64,000 nt of DNA from Halobellus salinus (GTDB lineage Archaea > Halobacteriota > Halobacteria > Halobacteriales > Haloferacaceae), in contig NZ_BMOC01000008.1 in the NCBI RefSeq assembly GCF_014646875.1, positions 58,249-122,248 of the forward strand, given 5' to 3'. How positions within the stretch are numbered: the first letter of the stretch is position 1; every line of letters begins with the position of its first letter. Position numbers and translations under genes: made by a program. The notes under the pieces were generated by a model. It worked only from the letters and a program-made list of their open reading frames with translations, had not been told where the DNA came from and searched no databases. Positions 56,301-63,960 of this stretch are shown here, in pieces.

Positions 56301-56827
56301 GACTCGCCAGTCACCGCCGCGCTGCGGACGCCCTCCCGGCGGCGAAACAGTGCATCGACCGGTACTTCGAGTTGGATCTCCCCAGTTATGAGATCATCGA
56401 CGCGGAGCGGGAGTTCGAGCTCAACATCGATGGGCACGAACTCGTCGGCTACATTGACGCCGTCTACCGGACGCCTGACGACGAACTGGTCGTCATCGAC
56501 TACAAGGCGACCGAACGCCACCGCGACCTGGAGGGCGATACGCAACTGCCGATCTACCTGTTGGCGTGTCGTGGCCTGTACGACGAGCCTGTCGCACGCG
56601 CGGGATACGCCTACGTCGGAGACATCGGGCCGAAGGTTGAAACGCGAACGTTCCGCGGCGGTGACCTGGCGGCGGTCAGAGACGACGTGACGGCGTCGAT
56701 GAACCGCATTGCCGAGTTCTCCTTCGGCCGGTACGCTGCTGGTGAGCACTGTCAGTGGTGTCAACACAACCAACTACCCTGCGCACCGGGCACATTCACC
56801 GTCGGCCCTGGGTTCAACGAGCGATAA
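53363..56827 (+). CDS. UvrD/AddA-type helicase fused to Fe-S PD-(D/E)XK nuclease
   Basis: 1154 residues. SF1A helicase motifs run in order: Walker A GAGTGKT (residues 41-47), motif II CDEFQDTD (about 368), motif III VVGDDDQAIYEWRGAH (about 393), motif V TIHKSKGLDFPVVLV (about 710) and motif VI HVAITRAEDILVL (about 770). From about 905 a RecB-family nuclease follows with YEECPRSHYLDY, VIDYKATE and CQWCQHNQLPC, so it too carries an Fe-S cluster, which bacterial AddA lacks. With the two upstream proteins it would form a double-strand-end resection motor. Confidence 0.9.
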   Translation: MSGDSDEYPSWYPVPEEGVSPEPQQETIIDSDAYPVRVLAGAGTGKTFTMVRKIEHLIDEEDVSPDRILALTFTNNAADSMREKLNAKLGTAGYDVDAYTYHSICNEILTDYAYEAGIDPDFEVATDAEKYAIVLDVLDDIEYRSVKPNVYGSDGYASGAASKLLSFIGSMKRSDISPGDIDGFLGSADRVYGLADLPERVETIASDHLGGRSVSSVLDSLPEVRGELVAERDGLGTDGIEASARDFLGRLVDLCDALEVAFEAHEAGNQELPDNSYKLPKYLLGGYANGAPKGIPGDLGLELADHLDSFVSDCLAARDLTAGYAAYERELDERNLIDFDGLVVETAALMDSPVGEEIAERWDYVFCDEFQDTDRLQFDLVTSLVTDDNLFVVGDDDQAIYEWRGAHVANITDELDQAFAALTDEPLEENFRSRQPILDLANEAIQKLDHRERHKTLKRVDEPAYDGDTIATVELPDDDDADGASQLRPVVENLVSGDAENLDEAYDPGDIALLVRKHAHATPLIDEFEDAGIPYQVAGDLATESVGVGTVTAYLKALARPEDEVSWNRVLLMRYRLCDADIRTLNADDDRLVDTLRETPLEEFEEPDRVAEAREHATELLDIRDSASLSHLYRELTDRTNIEWYLSEQERRDLAQLEDVIGQYGEGAVQPPLTPEFIDSLEHYDSLFDEGGTTPTSQPDVADDAVNVMTIHKSKGLDFPVVLVPQVTADEWAPSSRTYDALEASLSDGAEAAFAQDFVERDTRETRRVFHVAITRAEDILVLQGGSEEGDDAVDEDSVSELVDEILPSRIPWQPERGQLPLWADVLGCLPDDAVDWTDTLASGTVGHIGGTVNHDGEELAVDAARDRVIDLATASLNGNLSPRTERETLQVSSLNGPSTPAPSLSHSYTSLTAYEECPRSHYLDYVVNAFPDYQDTTATSDSGGGVSQREIGVLFHDTAEQAANQAVERPEQWYEICERLASHRRAADALPAAKQCIDRYFELDLPSYEIIDAEREFELNIDGHELVGYIDAVYRTPDDELVVIDYKATERHRDLEGDTQLPIYLLACRGLYDEPVARAGYAYVGDIGPKVETRTFRGGDLAAVRDDVTASMNRIAEFSFGRYAAGEHCQWCQHNQLPCAPGTFTVGPGFNER

Positions 56828-57180
56828 GATCTTTAGCCCGGTCGGGGATTATATGATTGACGAACAGGACGTTCCAGTCCTGATCGTTTGGTGATCCCCA
56901 CACGGTTGATCCGGGCTGTCTATTTATACGACTCAGGGCGTCGGCGTCGCCAACGTGCTCGGCCTCGAAGGTGAGCGTGAGCCCACACTCGCGGCGGTCA
57001 ACGTCCGTGGGTGGCACACCTCCGGGCTGATCGACCTGTCCCGGGACTCGAACCGAACCGGACCGAACCGGACCGAACCGGACCGGACCGGACCGGACCG
57101 CGTCGGCGTTGAGCACGGTCCCGCCGCCGGACATCGTGACGGGATACGTTCTGTTGGCCCCGGACGGTCGATACGACCGG
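56828..57180. other. Island right flank with pentamer microsatellite and coding-like remnant
   Basis: No intact gene. On the minus strand, from an ATG at 57134 down to about 56933, the frame reads coding-like (GGVPPTDVDRRECGLTLTFE, then AEHVGDADALSRI), then runs into AT-rich island sequence; it may be a gene cut at the island edge. Inside it at 57051-57100 GACCG and GACCGAACCG units repeat about nine times. TTATATG (56845) and TTTATA (56925) are TATA-like. Confidence 0.35.
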
Positions 57181-57357
57181 CTATCGGCCCCAGGCGAACC
57201 GGCTGACGACCCGTTCGACCCGCGAGGAAACCCGTCCGAACCACGCCTCCGGCGACACCCGTTCGAGCTGGCGTTCCTCGACTTCGATCCGGTCGTCGCC
57301 GAACGGGTCGTTCCGCCCCCCGTTCTCCTCGTCGACGGCATCGACCACGACCGTCAT
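57181..57357 (-). CDS. Possible small acidic/amphipathic protein
   Basis: 58 residues, MTVVVDAVDEENGGRNDPFG start, ending VSSRVERVVSRFAWGR. Acidic N-terminal half and a C-terminal amphipathic helix resemble the tail of the next gene (FLSRLAKRVWR). A weak CCCAAAAAG TATA-like element lies about 27 bases upstream. No family recognised; could be spurious. Confidence 0.35.
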   Translation of the reverse strand: MTVVVDAVDEENGGRNDPFGDDRIEVEERQLERVSPEAWFGRVSSRVERVVSRFAWGR

Positions 57358-57566
57358 CGAACACCGGCCGCAGGCCTCTGTCTTTTTGGGCACAATTGTT
57401 TGCTCTATACGTGGCCCGGGACTAAAATCCAGCGGGGCTGTGCGCCGGTTCCCACCGGCCGGACCGCCACCGACGCGCTTATGCGGCCGCTGGTGTTTCC
57501 TCCGGGTATGCGACAGCGAGGCACAGAATCGATGGAGAGACTGGGTGGCACCCCCACCAACGCCCG

Positions 57567-58250
57567 ATGAGCGAGCGGATGGAGTCGAACCAGGAGGAGA
57601 CGCCCGGCTACGACGACACCGGCTGGGAGGATCCCGCGGGAGTCGGCGCAATCCCGAAGTCGGAGCTCCCCGACGAGATCGTCGAGAACGTCCCCGACTG
57701 GGTCGACGATCCGTACCTCGACCGAGTGAGCGACCGGCTGATGTACAACTACACCTTAGAGCGTGACCACCGGCTCCGGGGGACGACCTGGGATCTCTGC
57801 GGGGAGATGCGCGTCCTGAACCAGAAGCAGTTCTTCCACCCCGCACTCTCGTACGCCGACCACGAATCCCAGGAGTACCTCTACGCCCGCCGCGTCGACC
57901 GGCCCACCGTCCGCGAACTCGAACGGCTGGTGGAACTCGGTCACGACCTCGCCGACGACCGGGTCGACGGCAACGAGGAACACTACCGGACCGACGTCAC
58001 GTTCGTCCTCGTCGCCGACGAGCTTTCCGACGAGGTCCGGGAGTTCGTCGACGGCCAGCGCGAGCGCACCCTCCTGAGGTACGGCTACTACGGCCACTAC
58101 GAAGTCAATCTTGGGGTGGTCGTGCCAGACGACCGCGATATCGTCGCCGGCGAGGCCGCGGACGTGATGGAGGCGTTTCGGCTCTGGGAGGACGTCACAG
58201 ACCCCGACGAGGGGTTCCTGTCGCGGCTCGCCAAACGGGTTTGGCGCTGA
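57567..58250 (+). CDS. Conserved haloarchaeal protein of unknown function
   Basis: 227 residues. After an acidic 40-residue lead the core begins ELPDEIVENVPDWVDDPYLDRVSDRLMYNY and contains KQFFHPALSYADHESQEYLYARRVDRPTVRELERLVELGHDLADD. A second half ELSDEVREFVDGQRERTLLRYGYYGHYEVNLGVVVPD looks like an alpha/beta sensor-type domain. It has no membrane segment, no catalytic motif and no recognised name; I believe close relatives are common in haloarchaea. The C-terminus is a short basic amphipathic helix. Confidence 0.8.
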   Translation: MSERMESNQEETPGYDDTGWEDPAGVGAIPKSELPDEIVENVPDWVDDPYLDRVSDRLMYNYTLERDHRLRGTTWDLCGEMRVLNQKQFFHPALSYADHESQEYLYARRVDRPTVRELERLVELGHDLADDRVDGNEEHYRTDVTFVLVADELSDEVREFVDGQRERTLLRYGYYGHYEVNLGVVVPDDRDIVAGEAADVMEAFRLWEDVTDPDEGFLSRLAKRVWR

Positions 58251-58586
58251 CGGCGGCACCATCAGACGGATGTTTTGTTGACACGCGCGCGGGTCCGCGA
58301 CAGAACTCACACGCCGTGGCATCATCGCGGTGAGTACTGCCGCCCTCGCCGGCTGCGGGCTTGTGCCCGAGGAACCGACGCCACGCCGCCGACCGCAGCG
58401 ACGACCGCCGACCGCGACGTGTCAGCGGCGTGGACGCGGGTCCGTGCCGGCGAAGACTCGGTGATAGCGGTGACAACGGCGGCGTGGACGCGCCGTTCGG
58501 GTCGGGTCGGGTCGGGTACGCACAACAGGGAGTGCTGCCGCTGGCGCGGGCGAAAAACGGAGAATCGACGGTCGAACCCGTCGTGA
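58251..58586. other. Gene-poor spacer between the unknown gene and cstA
   Basis: 336 bases between convergent genes. It holds the decayed lipoprotein start described separately and short GTCGG/GGGTC runs near 58500. No other supported feature is seen. Confidence 0.6.
58306..58464 (+). pseudogene. Remnant of a lipoprotein N-terminus
   Basis: In one frame the sequence reads TRRGIIAVSTAALAGCGLVP, the shape of a Tat signal with lipobox LAGC, but the codon where the initiator would be is CTC, a stop lies upstream and the rest is a short Arg/Pro-rich run ending at 58464. It appears to be a broken exported lipoprotein gene; chance cannot be excluded. Confidence 0.3.
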
Positions 58587-60455
58587 TCAGTCGTCGCTGG
58601 GCTTTGCGGCGGTTGAGCCGCCGGCGTCCCGGACGGTGCTGATGTTGTCGTACCCCTTCTTCACCAGCGCCAGCGCGAGTCCGATGAGCACCAACGCGAG
58701 CGCCATCTGGACGACCGCCGACGCCAGGCCGGCGCCCGAAGCGCCGCCCAGGATGATGTTCTGGTAGAGGTTCGAGTACAGCGCCAGGTAGCCGAGTCCG
58801 AGCACGGTGATCGTCACCATGATCGCCATCGGCACACCGGTGGAGTACAGCTGCTTGTTGTCGTCCCAGTTGGCGAGCCAGACGGTCGCGGTCAGCAGCG
58901 CCAGTGCCGCGAGGAGCTGGTTTGCGCCGCCGAACAGCCCCCACAGCACCACCCACTGGCCGGAGACAACCATCAGGTACGCCGGGACGGTCTGGACGAT
59001 CGGGTTGGTGTAGCGGCCACGGCCCAAGCTCCCGAGGGTCGACCGGAACCCCTGGCCGACCTTCTCGAAGCCGGTCGCGGTCGTGCCGGCTTCAAGCCCG
59101 ACGATCTCCTCCATCATGTACCGGCCGAGGCGGACTGCCGTGTCAGTGGAGGTCAGAAGGAAGCTCACCAGCACGAGCGCCATGAACGGCGCACCGAACG
59201 ACTGCGGCAGGCCAAAGCTCGTGAGGATGATCCCGCCGCCGGTCGCGAAGTTCGGCAGCGCGTTACCGATGCCGCCACCCGTGGCGTTGAAGCCAGCGAC
59301 CCCGAGGGTGATCAGCGCGACCGACGCGAGGAGCCCCTCGCCGAGCATCCCACCGTAGCCAATGAGGCGTGCGTCGGTCTCCTTGTTGAGTTGCTTGGCC
59401 GTCGTGCCCGAGGAGACCAGCGAGTGGAACCCGCTGATCGTCCCACACGCGATCGTGATGAACAGCAGCGGGAACAGCGGGTAAAGTCCGGCGCTCTCGA
59501 CGCCCCAGAACCCGTTAAACGCGCTGATGGAATCAGCGATGACGAGCGGTTGGGACGCAGTCCCGAACAGGGTGCCGACGATCACTGCAAGCAGCGTCCC
59601 GCCGACACCCGCATAGAGCAGGAACGACGAGAGGTAGTCGCGAGGCTGCAACAACACCCACACCGGGAGCGCGCTCGCAATACCGGCGTAGATCATCACG
59701 ACCGGGATCCACGCAGCGGTGTTGGCACCCAGCGTGCTGGCGCCGGGGACCCACGACCCCTGACCGCCCAGCAGAACGAGGGCGCCGATGTCGGCGGCGC
59801 GGTCGGCGGTCGGCTGGAAGAGGGCCACCGGATACTGAATCCCGACCCACACGCCCGCAAACACCGCCGCGACGAACGCGACCGTGCCCGGGATGAACGG
59901 GAGGTCGAACTGGTAGAGATACACCCCGAAAAGCAGCGCGAGGACGATATAGACGAACGACGCCGACGCGGCCTCGGGGTAGAAGTTGAAGACGATGGCC
60001 ACGACCAGGGCGAACACCGCCACCACGAGGATGATCGTGAGGAACGCAAACCACAGGAGCATGTCCTTCCCGCCCTCGCCGACGTATTCGCCGATGATGT
60101 ACCCGATCGACTTCCCCTCGTGGCGCAGCGACCCCGACAGCGATACGAAGTCGTGAACACTCCCCATCAGCGGGTTACCGATCGCGATCCACAGCATCGC
60201 CGGCACCCACCCCCAAATGGCACCGGCGGTGATCGGCCCGACAATGGGCGCACCGCCCGCAATGCTGGAGAAGTGGTGCCCGAGTAACACGGGCTTTTTC
60301 GCCGGAATATACTCCTGTCCGTCCTCGTATTTGTGTGCCGGTGTCTCGTTGCCTTCGTCGAGTTCAAGGAACTGTGCCAGATACCTCGAGTATCCAACGT
60401 AGCCGATTGTGAACGTTGCGAGTACCGCCGCCACGATCCAGATGACTTGTACCAT
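58587..60455 (-). CDS. cstA: CstA-type carbon starvation/pyruvate-peptide transporter
   Basis: 622 residues with at least 15 hydrophobic segments and CstA landmarks: HKYEDGQEYIPAKKPVLLGHHFSSIAGGAPIVGP, AIWGWVPAMLWIAIGNPLMGSVHDF and FHSLVSSGTTAKQLNKE. CstA proteins import pyruvate or peptides, and amino acids, on starvation. ATG at 60455 gives MVQVIWIVAAV, a natural first helix; the longer frame adds eight residues. A minus-strand CAAATAATGT at 60477-60486 fits as TATA 26 bases upstream. Confidence 0.93.
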   Translation of the reverse strand: MVQVIWIVAAVLATFTIGYVGYSRYLAQFLELDEGNETPAHKYEDGQEYIPAKKPVLLGHHFSSIAGGAPIVGPITAGAIWGWVPAMLWIAIGNPLMGSVHDFVSLSGSLRHEGKSIGYIIGEYVGEGGKDMLLWFAFLTIILVVAVFALVVAIVFNFYPEAASASFVYIVLALLFGVYLYQFDLPFIPGTVAFVAAVFAGVWVGIQYPVALFQPTADRAADIGALVLLGGQGSWVPGASTLGANTAAWIPVVMIYAGIASALPVWVLLQPRDYLSSFLLYAGVGGTLLAVIVGTLFGTASQPLVIADSISAFNGFWGVESAGLYPLFPLLFITIACGTISGFHSLVSSGTTAKQLNKETDARLIGYGGMLGEGLLASVALITLGVAGFNATGGGIGNALPNFATGGGIILTSFGLPQSFGAPFMALVLVSFLLTSTDTAVRLGRYMMEEIVGLEAGTTATGFEKVGQGFRSTLGSLGRGRYTNPIVQTVPAYLMVVSGQWVVLWGLFGGANQLLAALALLTATVWLANWDDNKQLYSTGVPMAIMVTITVLGLGYLALYSNLYQNIILGGASGAGLASAVVQMALALVLIGLALALVKKGYDNISTVRDAGGSTAAKPSDD

Positions 60456-60662
60456 TAGTGTGACCCCACAATGCAACATTATTTGTCATAGACTTATTTG
60501 TTATGCTTATCAGGCAGAATTCCCAGCCATTGCGCGCCAGTACCGGCGTTCTCGGCCATCGGTTGTGCGGTTGAAGCGGCCAACCGATCGGCTGGCTCGG
60601 TCGGGCGACCGGAGGAGTCAGAGCCCGGGGGTCAACCGGGGCACCACGTCCGGGTTCGGGCG

Positions 60663-61640
60663 TCAGGTTACGAACGTGGGGGCATCGGCCGCGGTGTCGA
60701 CGTTGAGCCCCTCGGCGACGTCGTCGAGCAACGACCCTTTCACCTCGGCGGTTCGCGTCTCGATTTCGGCGACCAACGGCGGATCGAGGCTCTCCCGCAC
60801 CTCCGCGAGCCGCTCCGCCTCCGTGGTCACCCGGTCGCGGAGGTACCGCGCCCCGCGGCCGTTCTCGTCGTCGTCGGGTTGGGGCGTGAGCTTGTTCGCG
60901 ACGATCCCCCGCACAGCGAGGTCGTTGTCTGCCAGCTCCCCGATCGCCCGCCGGGTCTCGTTGACCGACAGCTGATCCGGGTTGAGCACGAAAAAGAACG
61001 CCGCGTCCGACTGCAACGCCCCCGACGCGAACTCGAAGAACTCCTTGCGCTCCCGGAGCCGGGCGAGGACGGGGTCGCCGTCCATCACCCGCCGGGGTTC
61101 GTTGTTGCCGATCGCGGCCTTCTCGAACAGGTCGATGCTCTTCTCACGTTTGTGCATCAGCCGGTCGATCCACCCCTGGAGGAACTCCGGGAGCCCGAGG
61201 AGCCGGAGGGTACTCCCGGTGGGCGAGGTATCGAACACGACCCGGTCGTACGGGTCCGAGTCCCGCATCACGCCCACGAATCGGTCGAACAGCGCCGACT
61301 CGTAGGCGCCTGGGGTCTGGTGGGCCATCTCCAACTGCTGGTTGATCTCGTTGACCATCGCTGCGGACACCTGATCCGAGAGGCTCTGTCGGATGCCGTC
61401 GAGGTGTCGTTGGACCTCGGTGTCGGGGTCGATCTCCATCGCGTCCAGTCGGTCGACGCCGTTGACCGGCTTCGGATCGTCGCCGAACGGTTGCTCGAAC
61501 ACGTCCGACACCGAGTGGGCGGGATCCGTCGACACAACCAGGGTGTCGAGCCCCGACCGTGCCGATTTCACGCCGTAGGCGCAGGAGACCGTGGTCTTTC
61601 CGACGCCGCCCTTGCCCCCGAAGAAGACGAACGGTTCCAT
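60663..61640 (-). CDS. ArsA/Get3-family ATPase
   Basis: 325 residues. Deviant Walker A FFGGKGGVGKTTVSCA near the start, switch DPAHSVSDVF, and VFDTSPTGSTLRLLGLP, the standard ArsA/TRC40 set. Archaeal members are thought to guide tail-anchored membrane proteins or to drive arsenite export; no ars genes are adjacent, so a Get3-like role is favoured. The start overlaps by one base with the small gene upstream, so the two are expected to act together. Confidence 0.88.
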   Translation of the reverse strand: MEPFVFFGGKGGVGKTTVSCAYGVKSARSGLDTLVVSTDPAHSVSDVFEQPFGDDPKPVNGVDRLDAMEIDPDTEVQRHLDGIRQSLSDQVSAAMVNEINQQLEMAHQTPGAYESALFDRFVGVMRDSDPYDRVVFDTSPTGSTLRLLGLPEFLQGWIDRLMHKREKSIDLFEKAAIGNNEPRRVMDGDPVLARLRERKEFFEFASGALQSDAAFFFVLNPDQLSVNETRRAIGELADNDLAVRGIVANKLTPQPDDDENGRGARYLRDRVTTEAERLAEVRESLDPPLVAEIETRTAEVKGSLLDDVAEGLNVDTAADAPTFVT

Positions 61641-61936
61641 CAGAAGTGGTACTGCTGGCCCTTTCGTTCGAGGTATGTGCCGCGGTCCCACAGCCGCCGC
61701 TCCCACGCCTCGAACTCGTTTTCGAGGAATGGGAGCAGTTCAGCGGTGTAGTACGAGACCGGCGACGGCACCCCGAAGGCGTCGGGGAAACACGCCAGAA
61801 TGAACGCGTCCTCGACGTCTTCGGCCTCCTTCTCGATCTTTTCGTACGCCGGGTGGGTCACGAGCCCGTGGTAGAGGCCCCTGGCCCATTCGCGGGCGAT
61901 GCGACGGAACCGTTCGATCCGGTCGGAGAGGTCCAT
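61640..61936 (-). CDS. Small haloarchaeal partner of the ArsA-like ATPase
   Basis: 98 residues, MDLSDRIERFRRIAREWARG to LERKGQQYHF, predicted mainly helical with a short hydrophobic run ILACFPDAFGVPSPVSYYTAELLPF. It is fused in translation to the ATPase gene by a TGATG overlap, a tight link that points to a shared complex. The family is unnamed to me. Confidence 0.75.
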   Translation of the reverse strand: MDLSDRIERFRRIAREWARGLYHGLVTHPAYEKIEKEAEDVEDAFILACFPDAFGVPSPVSYYTAELLPFLENEFEAWERRLWDRGTYLERKGQQYHF

Positions 61937-62015
61937 CGTGGTGCACGTGTGCGATAGACACGAGCAAAAACCTGTCGCGGATGGGTTGAAGTTGCGGGAC
62001 GCTCATCGTGGGGGT

Positions 62016-63203
62016 ATGAGCGAGACGATTCCGGTGACCATCATCTCCGGCAGCCTGGGTGCGGGGAAGACGACGCTCCTCAACCACATCCTGGCCGACG
62101 CCGACGACCGCGATATCGCCGTCCTGGTTAACGATATGGGGACGGTCAACGTTGACGCCGACCTGGTGGCCTCCGATTCGGAACTGGACGTCGCGGGCGG
62201 CGTGACCGAACTCTCGAACGGGTGTATCTGCTGTGAACTCCAAGACGACCTAGAGACGGCCGTGGTCAGGCTGGCGCAGGACCGCGAGTTCGACGCTCTG
62301 GTCGTGGAGTCGTCGGGCATCTCCGAACCCGGACCGGTCGCGCGGCTGTTCACTACAGAGTCGCGGGCGGCGGCGCTCTACGGTGTCGACGCGCTTGTCA
62401 CCGTCCTCGACACCCGGCAGTTTTTCGACGCCTTCTCCGGCGGTGACCCCGAGCGGCGCGGCGAGGCGGGTGACCGCCCCCTCTCGGACCTCCTCGTCGA
62501 GCAGGCGGAACTCGCGAACATCGTGGTCCTGAACAAGGCCGACCTCTGTACCGAGGCCGAACTCGACGGGGCCGAGGAGCTGATCGCAGCACTCCAGCCG
62601 GACGCTGAAACCGTCCGGGCGGAGTTCTCGGCGGTCCCACACGACCGGCTGTTCGACCGCGGGCTGTTCGATCCCGACCACGTCGACGACCTTCCGGGGT
62701 GGAAACGGGCGTTGGCGGGCGCCGGTCACAGCCACGGCCACGACGACCACCACCACCCCGGCGAGGTCTACGGCGTCACCTCGTTTACGTACCGAACGCG
62801 ACGCCCCTTCCACCCCGGCCGGGTCGCCGAGGCGCTGCGGACGCTTCCGGCGGGCGTCGTCCGCTCGAAGGGAACGCTCTGGGTCGCGGGGTCGGACGTC
62901 CGGGTCGTGCTCGGGCAGGCCGGCCCGTCGGTCCGCACCGAGGCCGTGGGGCCGTGGATCGACAGCCTCCCCGAGGTCGAACAGGACCTCTACCGATCGA
63001 ACCGACCGGACCTCGACTGGGACGACACCCACGGCGACAGACGGACGGAACTGGTGGTTATCGGCACAGACTACGACGAGGCGTCGCTCCGGGAGTCGCT
63101 CGACGATGCTCTCATCACCGACGAGGAGTGGGACCGCGCCGACGGCTTCGACGGGCCGCTCCCGGACGACCAGGGCGTGGAAGTCGTGCTCAGGCAGCCG
63201 TGA
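62016..63203 (+). CDS. CobW/COG0523 GTPase metallochaperone
   Basis: 395 residues with GxxGxGKT loop SGSLGAGKTTLLNH, the metal motif NGCICCELQ (CxCC), switch ESSGISEPGPVA and base motif NKADLC. A histidine run GHSHGHDDHHHPG near residue 240 follows, then a CobW C-terminal domain (TYRTRRPFHPGRVAEALRTLP). These proteins deliver zinc or another metal in a GTP-dependent way, or help cobalamin synthesis. ATG at 62016 opens the family consensus; the longer frame upstream is unlikely. Confidence 0.9.
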   Translation: MSETIPVTIISGSLGAGKTTLLNHILADADDRDIAVLVNDMGTVNVDADLVASDSELDVAGGVTELSNGCICCELQDDLETAVVRLAQDREFDALVVESSGISEPGPVARLFTTESRAAALYGVDALVTVLDTRQFFDAFSGGDPERRGEAGDRPLSDLLVEQAELANIVVLNKADLCTEAELDGAEELIAALQPDAETVRAEFSAVPHDRLFDRGLFDPDHVDDLPGWKRALAGAGHSHGHDDHHHPGEVYGVTSFTYRTRRPFHPGRVAEALRTLPAGVVRSKGTLWVAGSDVRVVLGQAGPSVRTEAVGPWIDSLPEVEQDLYRSNRPDLDWDDTHGDRRTELVVIGTDYDEASLRESLDDALITDEEWDRADGFDGPLPDDQGVEVVLRQP

Positions 63204-63490
63204 AGCCCGCGGGTCGGGTATGCCTCCGGCCCCACCGGACGCAGGGCCGGGTGTTGGCGACGGAGCGAGGGGGACACCGATGGCTGCAGCACGTCGCTCA
63301 GGCCTGGGCGGCCGGGTTCCCGACGAGGTCGACAGGAACGTGACGGGTTCCGATACCGTCTGTTTGCCGCTGCCGCTGGGTTGATATCCAAGTGCGAAAT
63401 GGCCTGAGACGAGAGATTGCGCCGGAACCAGAACCGGGCGGACGGTGGGGGGCATCGAACCGGTTCCGGTCGGGAACACCGCCAGACCGA
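63204..63490. other. Spacer between the CobW and RHH genes
   Basis: Only a weak 54-residue open frame (63220-63384) is seen, without family or promoter support. Otherwise GC-rich sequence with no recognisable feature. Confidence 0.5.
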
Positions 63491-63509
63491 CATAGGTCGG
63501 ATACCTATG
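63491..63509. promoter_or_regulatory. Palindromic operator of the RHH gene
   Basis: Perfect inverted repeat CATAGGT-CGGAT-ACCTATG, 19-37 bases before the ATG at 63529, exactly where a TATA box would lie. Ribbon-helix-helix antitoxins typically bind such short repeats and repress their own gene. Confidence 0.6.
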
Positions 63510-63528
63510 CCGAACACACACCACATCA

Positions 63529-63834
63529 ATGAGCAAAATGAAAATCACTCTCCGGGTTCCGAAGGACCTCGTCAAGAGAGCCAACGTCGCCGCCAAGATC
63601 ACCCAGAAAAGTCGTGGAGAGATCATGTCCGAGGCGCTCCGAGATCATCTCGTAGAGCTCGAGGGCGAAGAGGCGTTCAAAGAGGACGTGTTCGACCTCT
63701 ACCTCGACGGCCACATCAGCCTGCGGACGGTTAATCAGTTTCTCGACTCCGAAAACGCCGAATCTGTCCGCATCTCGAAGACGCTGTTCGACCAAGGACA
63801 GGGGCCCGGTGGCGGAAGCGCACCCAAAGAGTAG
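63529..63834 (+). CDS. RHH/UPF0175-like antitoxin-type protein
   Basis: 101 residues. Residues 1-45 read as a ribbon-helix-helix (KITLRVPKDLVKRANVAAKITQKSRGEIMSEALRDHLVEL), and residues 50-80 (EDVFDLYLDGHISLRTVNQFLD) resemble the UPF0175 helix found in antitoxins paired with PIN toxins. No toxin follows; IS-like structured sequence begins within 20 bases. Operator palindrome upstream supports autoregulation. Confidence 0.65.
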   Translation: MSKMKITLRVPKDLVKRANVAAKITQKSRGEIMSEALRDHLVELEGEEAFKEDVFDLYLDGHISLRTVNQFLDSENAESVRISKTLFDQGQGPGGGSAPKE

Positions 63835-63850
63835 CGGAGGTTGTGAACTA

Positions 63851-63960
63851 CCTCGGGGGCAAGCCCCGAGGCTTCACCGTGTTGGGACTGCACTGCGCCT
63901 GCAGGCGAATGTAATTCCCCCCGACCTTCCCCAGAGTGGGGTCGGCTGGAATTCACACCC
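63851..63960. mobile_element. Structured IS-like end at the window edge
   Basis: Hairpin CCTCGGGG-GCAAG-CCCCGAGG (63851-63871) and a longer interrupted stem in which GTAATTCC, CCGACC and CCCC pair with GGGG, GGTCGG and GGAATTCAC (about 63911-63955). The arrangement resembles ends of haloarchaeal IS200/IS605-type elements. The element, if real, continues outside the window. Confidence 0.4.

Noticed and set aside
63220..63384. 54-residue frame between the CobW and RHH genes
   Set aside because: Pro/Gly/Arg-rich, no homology recognised, no TATA or ribosome site.
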